This document shows, piece by piece, positions 1 to 7,933 of a DNA stretch of 64,000 nt. Source of the DNA: Cerina litoralis (GTDB lineage Bacteria; Bacteroidota; Bacteroidia; Flavobacteriales; Flavobacteriaceae); NCBI GenBank assembly GCA_022008415.1, contig JAIRBC010000001.1:186001-250000 (forward strand), written 5' to 3'. The stretch's first letter is position 1, and each line of letters starts with the position of its first letter. The translations under genes and the position numbers were made by a program. The notes beneath the pieces were generated by a model. The model had not been told where the DNA came from. It worked only from the letters and a program-made list of their open reading frames with translations, and ran no database searches.

Positions 1-1273
1 ATCCCAAATATAAAATGGTGGCTATCACTAGAAACACAGAGATACTTATGATTTCTATTACCTTTAAATGATACAGGAAAAACAAGGAGATTACTATGGA
101 TATTAACGGCACGGCAATTCCTCCAGGAATGGTAAATCCTTTGTTTTTCATTTCGGGCATCTTCCTGAATTTGAGTACGGCCAATGAGACGGTGGCGTAA
201 CCCAAAAGTGCTCCTGCTACGCTAAACACTGCGAGCGTTCTAAAGCCACCAGATGCGGCAAAGAGAAAACCCAGTGTGGAAAACGTTAAAATGGAATTAC
301 AGGGTGTGGCAAACTTTTTATGTATTTTTTGAAATGCCTTTATGGGCAATACGCCGTCACGGGACACGGCAAACAAGCTCCTAGGGGTATTCAAAGTCTG
401 GCCGCTAACATTGCCAAACATGGAGATGGCGGTTCCCAGCAAGATAAAGGTAAACCCCATAGGGCCAAAAACTACTTGCCCTGCGACAGCAAGGGGGGAA
501 GCCATTTCGGGAGAAAGCCGACTACCCAAAACGCCTTGGACAACGATTTGAATGGCGATATAAAAGAGTATCAAAAAGACAATGCTTATAATGACCGCTC
601 GCGGTACGGTACGTTCGGGATGTTTTATTTCACCGCCAACGATAAGCCCAGTGGGGCCACCGGTAAATGCAAAAAACAAAACAAGGGAGGCCTCCCCAAC
701 ATGTTGTAAACTAGGTGTGGCGGTCCATTTTAGGTTGTCCGTATCTATAAAGAAAAAGCCTACTACGATGAGCAAAACCAAGGGTAGTAGTTTGGCTATG
801 GTATTGAATTTCACCAGTCCAACCCCTTGCTTTACGCCCAAAATATTAATACTCGCAAAACCAAAAAAAAGCAATACGAAAAAAACAAATTTAATCGAAT
901 AGGCATGAAACACGGGAAAAACAACCGCTAACGTATCAACCAGAGCGTTGGCTACAGCAGCTATTGCACAGATTCTCGCGATAAATCCGAGCAAAAACAC
1001 CAAAAATCCGGGATATTTCCCAAATGCGGTGACCACGTAGGTATAACCGCCACCAGAGGATGTTGTTTTACTTCCTATTTCGGCATAACAAAGCATTATT
1101 AGCAGCACCAAAAGCCCGCAAAAGGCATATGCAATTATGGAAGCCGGCCCAAGAATACCGGCTACAATGGCGGGCAATACAAAAATACCGGAGCCTATGA
1201 TAATGTTTACCATATTGGCAGAAAGCCCCCAAACACCAATTTCCCTTTTTAAGCCTTCGTCTTGATTGTTCAT
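1..1273 (-). CDS. APC-superfamily amino acid permease (3' end beyond window)
   Basis: I translated the minus strand from the ATG at 1273-1271; the frame stays open to the left edge, so the C-terminus is missing. The product starts MNNQDEGLKREIGVWGL and runs through about eleven hydrophobic segments. The first helix carries the glycine-rich IIIGSGIFVLP motif that in APC transporters lines the substrate site in the inner membrane. Later segments include PTGLIVGGEIKHPERTVPRA (the conserved loop with E and P-E residues) and ISMFGNVSGQTLNTPRSLFA, both typical of the family. It likely imports or exchanges an amino acid driven by a proton gradient. A gutted relative with the same two ends lies at 6208-6630. 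Substrate is not predictable. Confidence 0.88.
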   Translation of the reverse strand, partial: MNNQDEGLKREIGVWGLSANMVNIIIGSGIFVLPAIVAGILGPASIIAYAFCGLLVLLIMLCYAEIGSKTTSSGGGYTYVVTAFGKYPGFLVFLLGFIARICAIAAVANALVDTLAVVFPVFHAYSIKFVFFVLLFFGFASINILGVKQGVGLVKFNTIAKLLPLVLLIVVGFFFIDTDNLKWTATPSLQHVGEASLVLFFAFTGGPTGLIVGGEIKHPERTVPRAVIISIVFLILFYIAIQIVVQGVLGSRLSPEMASPLAVAGQVVFGPMGFTFILLGTAISMFGNVSGQTLNTPRSLFAVSRDGVLPIKAFQKIHKKFATPCNSILTFSTLGFLFAASGGFRTLAVFSVAGALLGYATVSLAVLKFRKMPEMKNKGFTIPGGIAVPLISIVISLFFLYHLKVIEIISISVFLVIATILYLG

Positions 1274-1371
1274 TTTTTGTTAGGATTATCTCATCTTTTA
1301 ACTTGGTTCATTATACCTACAAGGCGATTGCTTATGCACCTCGCAATGATGCCTTGCCACCAACTTCTATC

Positions 1372-1707
1372 TCAATAGAGAGTATTATCAAACACCATTT
1401 CCAAATAGCGTTCCTTCCTTGAGAAATTTTTATCGGAATGGAAGACTTCCAAAATTTCCTTTTTTAGTTCCTGGAGTTCTTTCGGCGAATATTAGTGCAG
1501 GCCAACAGCATATTCTATCTTTTTAAAGCAATCGTCTTCCTCGTCGCAACAAAATTCGTCGTACAGCTTATTAAAGGTTTCTACATCGGTTTTAGATTGG
1601 ATCAATGCAATTTCCTCTTCGGATTCCACTTCGTCAATTTTTGCACAAAGTATCAGGATATTAATCTTGAGCTCTGCCTTGGACCATTTTTCTAATTCGT
1701 TTTTCAT
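1372..1707 (-). pseudogene. TerB-like small acidic protein, broken by one in-frame stop
   Basis: The reading frame from ATG at 1707 (MKNELEKWSKAELKINILIL) hits TAA at 1494-1492 and then continues in the same frame to TGA at 1374-1372 (YSPKELQELKKEILEVFHSD..). Read through, it is 111 codons long, exactly the length of the intact paralogue at 10608-10943, and the two align over their whole length. TAA sits where the paralogue has a Glu codon (LEYSHKEL versus H*YSPKEL), so a single G-to-T change in GAA would explain it. An upstream ATG at 1797 lies inside a palindromic repeat and is unlikely to be the native start. The upstream 71-residue part could still be made as a short protein. Confidence 0.7.
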
Positions 1708-1726
1708 ACGTCTAAATTTTTGTGAT

Positions 1727-1824
1727 CCCGCTGGTGCGAGCGTCACGTTCGTAACCCCGGCTATTTTAAATTTCCTTTGCTCACCCATGCCGGGCACGAG
1801 CAGAGGTTGCTCGCGCCAGCGGGG
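1727..1824. repeat. Palindromic repeat A, copy 1
   Basis: The left arm CCCGCTGGTGCGAG (1727-1740) is mirrored by CTCGCGCCAGCGGGG (1810-1824), with an inner GCCGGGCACGAGCAGAGGTTGCTCG block. Copies 2 and 3 are at 2402-2502 and 3123-3163. It sits directly upstream of the broken TerB-like gene and supplies the spurious N-terminal extension of that frame. Confidence 0.75.
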
Positions 1825-1878
1825 GAAATTTTGAAATAAATATCGTAACTTTGATTTGGGACAATTGGTGATAACCCT

Positions 1879-2060
1879 ATGAACGATACAATATTATATT
1901 CCAAAATTAAAATGCTTCAATCCGAAGATTTGAAGAAGGATCTGTTGCAATACCATGAATTTCTTTTGAAAAACAATCCGAGGAATCCACAAAAAAAACT
2001 CCCGTTTTCGGTGCCGCTAAGGGCACTTTGGAAGATTTTAAAGAGTACATGCCCGAATGA
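1879..2060 (+). pseudogene. VapB-like (DUF2281-type) antitoxin, frameshifted
   Basis: The protein begins MNDTILYSKIKMLQSEDLKKDLLQYHEFL, the usual N-terminus of short DUF2281-type antitoxins paired with PIN toxins in Bacteroidota. After NNPRNPQKK the frame runs into unrelated sequence. Adding one A to the run of eight at 1991-1998 restores TPVFGAAKGTLEDFKEYMPE followed by TGA at 2058-2060, which is the expected family ending (FG..KG, then a toxin-binding LEDFKEY tail). The restored stop overlaps the ATG of the following PIN gene as ATGA, the normal layout of the operon. The loss of one A in a homopolymer could be a real mutation or a sequencing error. In the present frame the ORF extends to 2106 as 75 residues. 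Confidence 0.72.
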
Positions 2061-2373
2061 ACCTGTTGCTAGATACCCACACATTTATATGGTTGCTCGA
2101 AGGTGACCAAAACCTGAGTTCCGATGCCCTATCGGCCATTCAAAATGACAACAACACCTGTTTTCTAAGTAATGCCTCTTTTGGGAAACAGCCATTAAAA
2201 TCAGTATAGAAAAACTTTTTATATACCGCCCATTTAATGATCTGCCCAAACTTATATGGGAAAATGGCATCGAAATTATACCCATGGAATTTGAACATTT
2301 TTTGAAGGTTTCCGAACTTCCTTTCCATCATAGAGACCCATTTGATCGTTACGGAACTAGCTTGGTCTGGTAA
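2057..2373 (+). pseudogene. VapC-like PIN-domain toxin, frameshifted and truncated
   Basis: From ATG at 2057 the product reads MNLLLDTHTFIWLLEGDQNLSS, the classic PIN N-terminus with the first catalytic Asp in LLDTH. After NASF the frame breaks and stops at TAG. Adding one T to the run at 2179-2182 restores WETAIKISIEKLFIYRPFNDLPKLI..MEFEHFLKVSELPFHHRDPFDR, the second half of a PIN nuclease including the HRDPFDR acidic motif. It then stops at TAA 2371-2373 instead of continuing with the last 20-25 residues usual after DPFDR. Two independent lesions suggest a dead toxin. With the antitoxin just upstream it is a decayed type II toxin-antitoxin module. Confidence 0.75.
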
Positions 2374-2401
2374 AAAGATCATCTCCCCGCCTATTCAATC
2401 A

Positions 2402-2502
2402 CCCGCTGGTGCGAGGGTCACGCTCCCACCTCCAACAATTCAAAATTTCCTTTCTCCATGCCCGGCATGAGCAGTAGATGCTCGCACTAGCGGGGGGGGG
2501 GG
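2402..2502. repeat. Palindromic repeat A, copy 2, ending in an 11-G run
   Basis: The left arm CCCGCTGGTGCGAG (2402-2415) and right arm CTCGCACTAGCGGG (2481-2494) repeat the structure of copy 1. The right arm ends in eleven consecutive G residues (2492-2502). It lies between the dead toxin and the DinB gene, with no coding potential. Confidence 0.75.
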
Positions 2503-2526
2503 AATCTGTTCCGGTATTACGTTTAT

Positions 2527-2552
2527 TTCCCCGCGAAAGCGGGAATCTGTTC
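2527..2552. repeat. Short hairpin repeat B (TTCCCCGCGAAAGCGGGAATCTGTTC-like), copy 1
   Basis: CCCGCGAAAGCGGG can form a small hairpin and is followed by AATCTGTTC. Degraded copies of the same unit occur at 3696-3721, 3736-3760 and 10460-10486. It lies just downstream of the DinB stop codon. Confidence 0.7.
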
Positions 2553-2556
2553 TATT

Positions 2557-3069
2557 TTATTGCTGTTTAGCCATCATTTCCTCCATATCCTCCGCGGTAG
2601 GGCCATAGATATTCGGATTTCTAACCCCCATGTGCCTGTAATAGGTGCTCAATTGCCCGCGGTGGTGAATAATATCGAACAATGCTATCCAAAAGATAGC
2701 GCTCATAGGATAGGCAAATAACTTGTGGCCATTGTGATGAAATTCCACTATTTGCTCTTCCCAGGTCTTTTCGTCAACGCCCTTTAGATTTTTAACTAAT
2801 TGGGATGCGTTTTTCTTAAAATATCCCGCAGCCTCTGCTACACTTGAGTACTTTCTCTCTGTTTTTTCATCCGCAACAAAAGTTTTTGTCGCGTTACAAA
2901 TAGCTTCGGCATGGGGCAGCATGTGACCGATAATTTCCGCGGCGCTTCTAGCTTTTTCATCGCAGCGGTAATTTAATTTGTCCATATCCTTGGGCAAGGC
3001 ATTTACCGCATTTAATGTTATTTGCATTTCTGATTCCCAGGTTTGCACAAAAAAATCTTTGTTTGTCAT
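2557..3069 (-). CDS. DinB/YfiT-family metalloprotein
   Basis: At 170 residues this has the length and pattern of a DinB-family four-helix bundle. Putative metal ligands are His49 in the first helix pair (EIIGHMLPH) and His135/His136 in the last (FDIIHHRGQLSTYYRHMG), the usual three-His arrangement. Family members are metal-dependent, often thiol-linked transferases or of unknown role; the sequence does not tell which. It has no signal peptide, so it should be cytoplasmic. It is the last minus-strand gene of the accessory run and is flanked by palindromic repeats on both sides, which suggests that it is transcribed alone. Confidence 0.8.
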   Translation of the reverse strand: MTNKDFFVQTWESEMQITLNAVNALPKDMDKLNYRCDEKARSAAEIIGHMLPHAEAICNATKTFVADEKTERKYSSVAEAAGYFKKNASQLVKNLKGVDEKTWEEQIVEFHHNGHKLFAYPMSAIFWIALFDIIHHRGQLSTYYRHMGVRNPNIYGPTAEDMEEMMAKQQ

Positions 3070-3122
3070 GATTCATTAATTTTAGATTATTTACTAATTG
3101 GTTAAAACTATACCTTTTCTTA

Positions 3123-3163
3123 CCCGTGCCGGGCACGAGCTAAAGATGCTCGCACTAGCGGGG
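3123..3163. repeat. Palindromic repeat A, copy 3 (right half only)
   Basis: The sequence from 3123 to 3163 matches the right half of copies 1 and 2 (CCGGGCACGAG, then GATGCTCGCACTAGCGGGG). The left CCCGCTGGTGCGAG arm is missing. It lies just upstream of the DinB start. Confidence 0.7.
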
Positions 3164-3224
3164 AAAAGCCTTTAAATCGTGTTGCATAATAACTGGTATC
3201 ATTTTTTTAAATTTAAATCGATAT

Positions 3225-3262
3225 GGCCTACTCTAAACAGTTTTCGGCACGCTCCGTTTTTT
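3225..3262. repeat. Short repeat C, copy 1
   Basis: The block GCCTACTCT..GTTTTCGGC.CGCTCCGTTTTT occurs here and again at 3652-3690, flanking the ABM-like gene on both sides. It has no coding potential. The rest of the gap between DinB and the ABM-like gene holds nothing else I can identify. Confidence 0.55.
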
Positions 3263-3361
3263 CTATGCTTTTCGGCTTTGGATCGTGTTTTCAAGAATTA
3301 TTGAAGCTTTAAACCTTACGTTTCCCAAAAACACATACCAAAGATGAAAGAAAACCAAAGT

Positions 3362-3628
3362 CTATACTTCTACTGGCATCGACACGATAATCGGTCTCAA
3401 TACGGTGTGCCTTTTCTGTGCTTCCAAACTGTCGGGTCTTTCGAGCATTGCCTTAAACTTTTCCATATCAGTAACTTCAAGTACCAATACGATCGAATTG
3501 GGATCATCGGCATCCTGAAAGGTTTTAAAACTGGAAACCGAGGTGGCAAATAATTCTACCCTGTCTTGATGTCCTTTTAGCCAAGTGTTAAAATCGCCTA
3601 CTTTGTGGCGTCCTACTACTGTTGTCAT
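3362..3628 (-). CDS. Small ABM/dimeric alpha-beta-barrel-like protein
   Basis: This 88-residue protein (MTTVVGRHKVGDFNTWLKGH..) has the alternating strand-helix pattern of the ferredoxin-like dimeric alpha-beta barrel fold: a beta strand with VGRHKV, a helix with FNTWLKGHQDR, then IVLVLEVTDMEKFKAML. Antibiotic biosynthesis monooxygenase and related small stress proteins have this layout. Function could be oxygenation of an aromatic substrate, binding, or purely structural; no catalytic residue is diagnostic. It lies just downstream of two O-methyltransferases on the same strand, with a 154-base gap carrying repeats. Confidence 0.6.
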   Translation of the reverse strand: MTTVVGRHKVGDFNTWLKGHQDRVELFATSVSSFKTFQDADDPNSIVLVLEVTDMEKFKAMLERPDSLEAQKRHTVLRPIIVSMPVEV

Positions 3629-3651
3629 TGTATTGTAAATTAATTTGTTAA

Positions 3652-3690
3652 TGCCTACTCTTTACGGTTTTCGGCTTGCTCCGTTTTTGT
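3652..3690. repeat. Short repeat C, copy 2
   Basis: Second copy of the GCCTACTCT..GTTTTCGGCTTGCTCCGTTTTT block seen at 3225-3262. Confidence 0.55.
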
Positions 3691-3695
3691 ATTTA

Positions 3696-3760
3696 TTCCC
3701 GCGAAATATGGAATCTGTTCCAGTTTGTTTTCATTTCATTGCGAAGGCGGGAATCTCATT
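3696..3760. repeat. Two degraded copies of hairpin repeat B
   Basis: TTCCCGCGAAATATGGAATCTG (3696-3717) and TTGCGAAGGCGGGAATCTC (within 3736-3760) are decayed relatives of the 2527-2552 unit. The mismatches destroy most of the hairpin in the first copy. Confidence 0.6.
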
Positions 3761-3782
3761 ACTATAGTGATGTAATCAGGTT

Positions 3783-4793
3783 CTAGGCAACCGTTCCCTC
3801 AACAATGCTGATGGCAGGGGTTACGGGGATAATCCGATTTAATTTGAGCCCGGCAGACGTAAAAACCTCTTCAAACTGCTCTTTGGATCGCTCCTTTCCA
3901 TTGATCATAAGCATGGTAAGGTCTAACCATTTAAAGGGGTGCGGGTCGTTCCCAGGGGGAATCACAGCCTCCACGACCAAAACCTTTCCACCGGGATTCA
4001 TGGCTTTTCTACATTGGGTCAAAATAGAAACCGCATCCTCGTCGCTCCAATCATGGACAATGTGCCTTAGGATATAGGCATCGCCCCCATTGGGTACGGA
4101 TCCGAAGAAATTGCCCGCCACAAGTTGGCATCGCTCCTTAAGACCGCCGGCAGCAATATTTACTCTGGAGCGTTGGATTACTTCGGGCAAATCGAACAAT
4201 ATGCCCTTTGTATCGGGATTTTTGTTCAATACGGCCGAGATGACCTCCCCGTTTCCTCCCCCAATATCCACCACGGTCTTGAAAACCGAAAAATCATAAT
4301 TTTGGACCATGGGTTGGGTCTCACTACCGTGAATATCGGTCATCATACGATCGAAGATTTTACCTTCTTCGGGATGCTTTTGGAGGTATTCAAACGGTGG
4401 GGCACCGAGGGCCTTTACCCAACCGCCGCCGCCGTTCTGTACGCAGAACAAGAACTCGTTGTAGGTTTTATAGAACAAACTGCCGGCGGATAGGGCCATG
4501 GCCTTGGTACTGTTGGGACTGTTCTCCTTTAGACATTCCGCCAAGGGAGTCAGCGTAAATTTTCCATTTTCAATTTCCTTAAAGATCCCATTGCTCGCCA
4601 AAGCGCGGAGTAGCCGGAAAATGGATTCTCCGTGGGCTCCCGTTCGCCGTTCCAGTTCGGAACTGTCCATCGGTCCATGTTCGGACAGAAGGTCGGCAAT
4701 GTTGAGTTTTGCGGCCACATGGATCGCTTTAGTGGTTACATAGCCAAAAATCATTTGGCTCATTGCGATTTGGGGAGGGAGATTGTTTTCCAT
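3783..4793 (-). CDS. SAM-dependent O-methyltransferase (plant/hydroxyindole type)
   Basis: At 336 residues it has the two-part build of the O-methyltransferase family PF00891. An N-terminal winged-helix dimerisation region (QMIFGYVTTKAIHVAAKLNI, ESIFRLLRALASNGIF) is followed by a Rossmann methyltransferase domain. The SAM-binding loop is VVDIGGGNGEV, then GILFDLPEV, and the RHIVHDWSDEDA segment holds the His that acts as general base in this family. Enzymes of this type methylate hydroxyls on aromatic or polyketide compounds in the cytoplasm. A paralogue lies immediately upstream at 5036-6067. The acceptor substrate is unknown. Confidence 0.9.
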   Translation of the reverse strand: MENNLPPQIAMSQMIFGYVTTKAIHVAAKLNIADLLSEHGPMDSSELERRTGAHGESIFRLLRALASNGIFKEIENGKFTLTPLAECLKENSPNSTKAMALSAGSLFYKTYNEFLFCVQNGGGGWVKALGAPPFEYLQKHPEEGKIFDRMMTDIHGSETQPMVQNYDFSVFKTVVDIGGGNGEVISAVLNKNPDTKGILFDLPEVIQRSRVNIAAGGLKERCQLVAGNFFGSVPNGGDAYILRHIVHDWSDEDAVSILTQCRKAMNPGGKVLVVEAVIPPGNDPHPFKWLDLTMLMINGKERSKEQFEEVFTSAGLKLNRIIPVTPAISIVEGTVA

Positions 4794-5035
4794 GATATTT
4801 GTATTTGGAGATCAATAATTATTGACTCATATTTAATTGATATTTATAATTTTTGTTAGAAACAATGTTGTTTTAATCTCAATGAACTTAGAAAATTCGA
4901 CCGTCCCCTTTAGGGCCGGTGCAAAATAATCGGATATTTCACCTATTTTATTTGACCGTTCACTTATCGCCGTAGGCTTTATTGTTTTTGCCAGTGGTAT
5001 GGCGATAAGCGCGTGGCAAACGGCGTATAGCTTAA

Positions 5036-6067
5036 TTACTTTATAGCTATCGCGGCGCTCGAAGGGCCTGTAAGCGGCATGATCCTTGTCTCGGCAAACC
5101 CTGCTTCCTTGGCGAGGTTATCAAAATCCGAAGTCGAGAAATCGTATCCTTCGGGTGTTTCTATCAGCATGTTTAAGGACATCAGCAGCCCAAAGGCATT
5201 TTTGCTACGATCCGCGTCAATGATATTTTCAATAACCACGAACGCTCCCCCTTTGGGCAGGGCTTCATAGGCTTTTGCAATGAGCTTCTTTTTGTCCTTG
5301 GTGCCCCAATCGTGCAGAATCTGACCCATCGTAATGATATCGGCTTTTGGAAATTTATCGGCAAAAAAGTCTCCGGAAACTACATTTACCTTATCGCCAA
5401 GGCCCATGGCATCCATGTTTTCTTGGGCGATGGATGTAACGGGGGGCAAGTCTAGGGTAGTACATTTTACATGTTCGTTGTTCAGGGTCACTTGGGCCGA
5501 GAGGGCACCACCGGAGCCCCCGATATCGCAGAGCGTTTTATAGTTTGTAAAGTCGAATTGTTTGGCAAAGGCTATAAAATTGCCCAATTGGACGCCCGTC
5601 ATGGCCCTGATGAACTCCCGTAGCCTTGCAGGATCGGCATAGATGGCATCAAAAAGGGATTTGCCATTATTTTTTGCCTCATTTTGTGGTAGGCCTGTTT
5701 TTAGACCTGTTTCTAGATCGTTCCAAAAGGGATACAGGCGGTTGTTGGCCATTTCCAGGATTCCGCCCATATAACTTGGCTTGTTTTTGTCCAGGAACAG
5801 GTCACTGTCGGCCGAATTGCTATAGATCGAAGTTTCCTTGATCCCTTTTCGGTTTAAAAAGCCCAGTGCTACCAGGGCGTCCAGAAAATCGTAAAGGCTC
5901 CTGGGATGTAGCCCCAGTTCTTTTTGGATATCCTCCCCGGATCTCGGTCTTTCTCCCAAAAGGGTAAACAGGCCTATTTTGGTGGCCGTAAGCAATGTTT
6001 TTGATGCAAAAAAACCCGTTCCGATCTGCATGATATTGGAGGGGTCTACTTGTGATGTTGTTTCCAT
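5036..6067 (-). CDS. SAM-dependent O-methyltransferase, second paralogue
   Basis: This 343-residue protein has the same architecture as its neighbour at 3783-4793. The N-terminal winged helix has IGTGFFASKTLLTATKIGLF and LHPRSLYDFLDALVALGFL; the SAM loop is CDIGGSGGALS with TTLDLPPV after it; ITMGQILHDWGTKDKK holds the presumed catalytic His. The two proteins are clearly divergent, so this is an old duplication or two acquired relatives rather than a recent copy. Two O-methyltransferases in a row suggest successive methylation of one molecule. The 242-base gap between them holds only a degraded GCG-rich repeat near 4985-5030. Confidence 0.9.
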   Translation of the reverse strand: METTSQVDPSNIMQIGTGFFASKTLLTATKIGLFTLLGERPRSGEDIQKELGLHPRSLYDFLDALVALGFLNRKGIKETSIYSNSADSDLFLDKNKPSYMGGILEMANNRLYPFWNDLETGLKTGLPQNEAKNNGKSLFDAIYADPARLREFIRAMTGVQLGNFIAFAKQFDFTNYKTLCDIGGSGGALSAQVTLNNEHVKCTTLDLPPVTSIAQENMDAMGLGDKVNVVSGDFFADKFPKADIITMGQILHDWGTKDKKKLIAKAYEALPKGGAFVVIENIIDADRSKNAFGLLMSLNMLIETPEGYDFSTSDFDNLAKEAGFAETRIMPLTGPSSAAIAIK

Positions 6068-6207
6068 AATGTTTAAGTTTAGTGTTCATTTAGATTATTT
6101 GTTTATCTCCAGCCACCGCTTATAACAACCGGCCAAAAATGCCATTCTTTTTTCTTCCTACTCCTTGGAATACACCGTAAATGATCCCCGGGGAAATACT
6201 AGAATTT

Positions 6208-6630
6208 TTACTCTTCGAGTTTTTCCAAGGATCCTACTACTCCCTTTTCTCTAAATTCTATCGTCAAAAAATAAATCGCAAGAACGATTGCAACAAAAAT
6301 TAGGGTGGACAGAATTTCCCATTTGCCCAAACCCGTAAGCAACCAAACAATAGCCGCAATGCCGATAAGGGGAATAATTAATCCACCTGGCATTCTAAAT
6401 GTTTTTTCAGAGATGTCCTGTTCTTTTGTTCTTAATTGCACGGTCGCTAAAATGACCGTGAGGTATATAATCAGTATTGAAGAACTGGCCAATACCGCCA
6501 GTTGTTGGAACCCGCCGAGAACGGAAAAAACAAAAATTCCGGCCCCGATGGTGTAATTTACAATGGTAAGGGCAACTCCGGGCACACCGATTACCCGTTT
6601 TAATCCTTCCTCCGTTTTAGTATCTATCAT
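6208..6630 (-). pseudogene. Internally deleted APC amino acid permease
   Basis: The 140-residue open frame starts like a full permease (MIDTKTEEGLKRVIGVPGV.., IGAGIFVF at 29-35). It then jumps straight to the last helices: GGFQQLAVLASSSIL, a cytoplasmic loop with KTFRMPGG, then two more membrane segments. In the intact homologue at 1-1273 the matching pieces (IGSGIFV near residue 30 and GGFRTLAVFSVAG near 340) are about 300 residues apart. About 900 bases have therefore been lost without shifting frame, and the product keeps only about four of twelve helices. It could not transport. It lies between the EthD-like gene and the methyltransferases, so a transporter was once part of this cluster. 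Confidence 0.8.
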
Positions 6631-6732
6631 GGTTTATTATGGGTCATTTTATGGCTTCTCAGTTTGATCCTTTTAAAATGGTTTATGTTTTTTAGTCTTG
6701 ATTCCTGGCTCTTGTTACTTACCTCTTCCCAT

Positions 6733-7035
6733 TTATTCTACCTCTCCGACCAATAGTGTTGCCCCGCCCGTGGCAAAATTGGCCAGGTCTGCTGCAACGG
6801 CCACCCCTTCGGGCGAACCCATCATTGCCTGCATGGCCTCGGGACTGGAAAACCAAAATTCCGCCATCCGGTAGTAGGCGGGTTTGCCTCCATCGGGAGC
6901 ACCGGTAAATTTGGTGAGTTCCAGTTTTTCGTAGCCAGTCATTTTTGACGCTTTGGCCATATGGGCGTTGGCATAATACTCTTCAAATGCTTTCGCATCC
7001 GTTGGATGTCCATAAAGGGCTGTTAATTTGATCAT
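6733..7035 (-). CDS. EthD-family small protein
   Basis: The 100-residue sequence MIKLTALYGHPTDAKAFEEYY, then HMAKASKMTGYEKLELTKF and RMAEFWFSSPEAMQAMMGSPEG, matches the EthD family (ethyl tert-butyl ether degradation gene D), a dimeric alpha-beta barrel. Members take part in oxidative breakdown of ethers or aromatics, or in polyketide cyclisation; the precise chemistry is mostly unknown. Its start codon overlaps the stop of the upstream SDR as ATGA (7035-7032), indicating translational coupling and joint function. No signal peptide is present. Confidence 0.82.
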   Translation of the reverse strand: MIKLTALYGHPTDAKAFEEYYANAHMAKASKMTGYEKLELTKFTGAPDGGKPAYYRMAEFWFSSPEAMQAMMGSPEGVAVAADLANFATGGATLLVGEVE

Positions 7036-7916
7036 AATTGTTGTTTTATAGGATGTTCATCTTTTCTGGCATTCAGGCCAAACGTATTTTCTACAGCTTC
7101 GTACCAATCGGTATCGTTGGCGGCGTTCCAATCTACCCATTCCTCATCAGTCATAGATGCCCGCCACTCAAGGAATGGCTGTGCATCTGGCCCAATCGGG
7201 TGACGTAACTTCCAGGTTTCGCTATCCGAAATTTCCAAAATTTTGTCCGCGACCAGTGTCGGCGAAGTCGGAGTTTTTAGCGAAGCGGCAAACAGGCCGG
7301 CAAAGCGCTTGGAATTTGGATAAATAGATTTGCCACTTACCGCAATATCCTCTGCCATTTGAGTGTTGATAATACCGGGCTCTACAATGGCCACACGAAT
7401 ATTAAAGGGTTTTACTTCTTGTGCTAGCGCTTCGCTCACGGCTTCCAGTGCAAATTTACTTGCAGCATAAGCCCCCAGAGGGCTACTGCAAACATGTCCG
7501 GCAACAGAAGCAATATTTATGATACATCCATTCTTGTTTTTGCGCATCTCCGGCAATACGGCCTTTATACACCTAATCGCACCAAAATAATTGGTCTCCA
7601 TAATGGCTTTAAAATCGGTCATTTTTATTTCTTCAACGGAACCGTGACGTTCAATGCCCGCATTGTTTACTAGTATGTCAAGGGAACCAATTTCATCGAG
7701 AACTACCCCGATTCCTCGCTTAACCGATTCCTCGGAGTCCACATCCATGGCGGAAATGGTTATAGCCAAAGCCTCATCGGCAATTTTTTGCTTAAGATGA
7801 TGGGCCCTATCCGGATTTCGCATGGTGGCGAATACTTTATACCCCGCACGCCCAAAGGCAAGTGCCGTTTCAAGGCCGATGCCTTTGCTTGTTCCTGTAA
7901 TCAGTACTGTTTTCAT
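7032..7916 (-). CDS. Short-chain dehydrogenase/reductase
   Basis: This is a classical SDR of 294 residues. The nucleotide-binding motif TGTSKGIG is at 7-14, NNAG at 84-87, and the catalytic Ser137 (NIAS), Tyr150 and Lys154 (YAASK) are all present. The post-Rossmann variable loop carries PGIINTQMAED. It should oxidise an alcohol or reduce a ketone with NAD(P)(H) in the cytoplasm. The stop overlaps the EthD-like start, and the RidA-like lipoprotein gene ends 17 bases upstream, so RidA-SDR-EthD form one transcription unit. Confidence 0.9.
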   Translation of the reverse strand: MKTVLITGTSKGIGLETALAFGRAGYKVFATMRNPDRAHHLKQKIADEALAITISAMDVDSEESVKRGIGVVLDEIGSLDILVNNAGIERHGSVEEIKMTDFKAIMETNYFGAIRCIKAVLPEMRKNKNGCIINIASVAGHVCSSPLGAYAASKFALEAVSEALAQEVKPFNIRVAIVEPGIINTQMAEDIAVSGKSIYPNSKRFAGLFAASLKTPTSPTLVADKILEISDSETWKLRHPIGPDAQPFLEWRASMTDEEWVDWNAANDTDWYEAVENTFGLNARKDEHPIKQQL

Positions 7917-7933
7917 TTTGAGTTTTTATTTGT

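Noticed and set aside
320..902. Overlapping plus-strand frames of 129, 69 and 106 residues
   Set aside because: They lie antisense within the permease gene; composition and lack of motifs mark them as shadows.
1492..1797. Start of the TerB-like frame at 1797
   Set aside because: The first 30 residues come from palindromic repeat A; the paralogue supports ATG at 1707.
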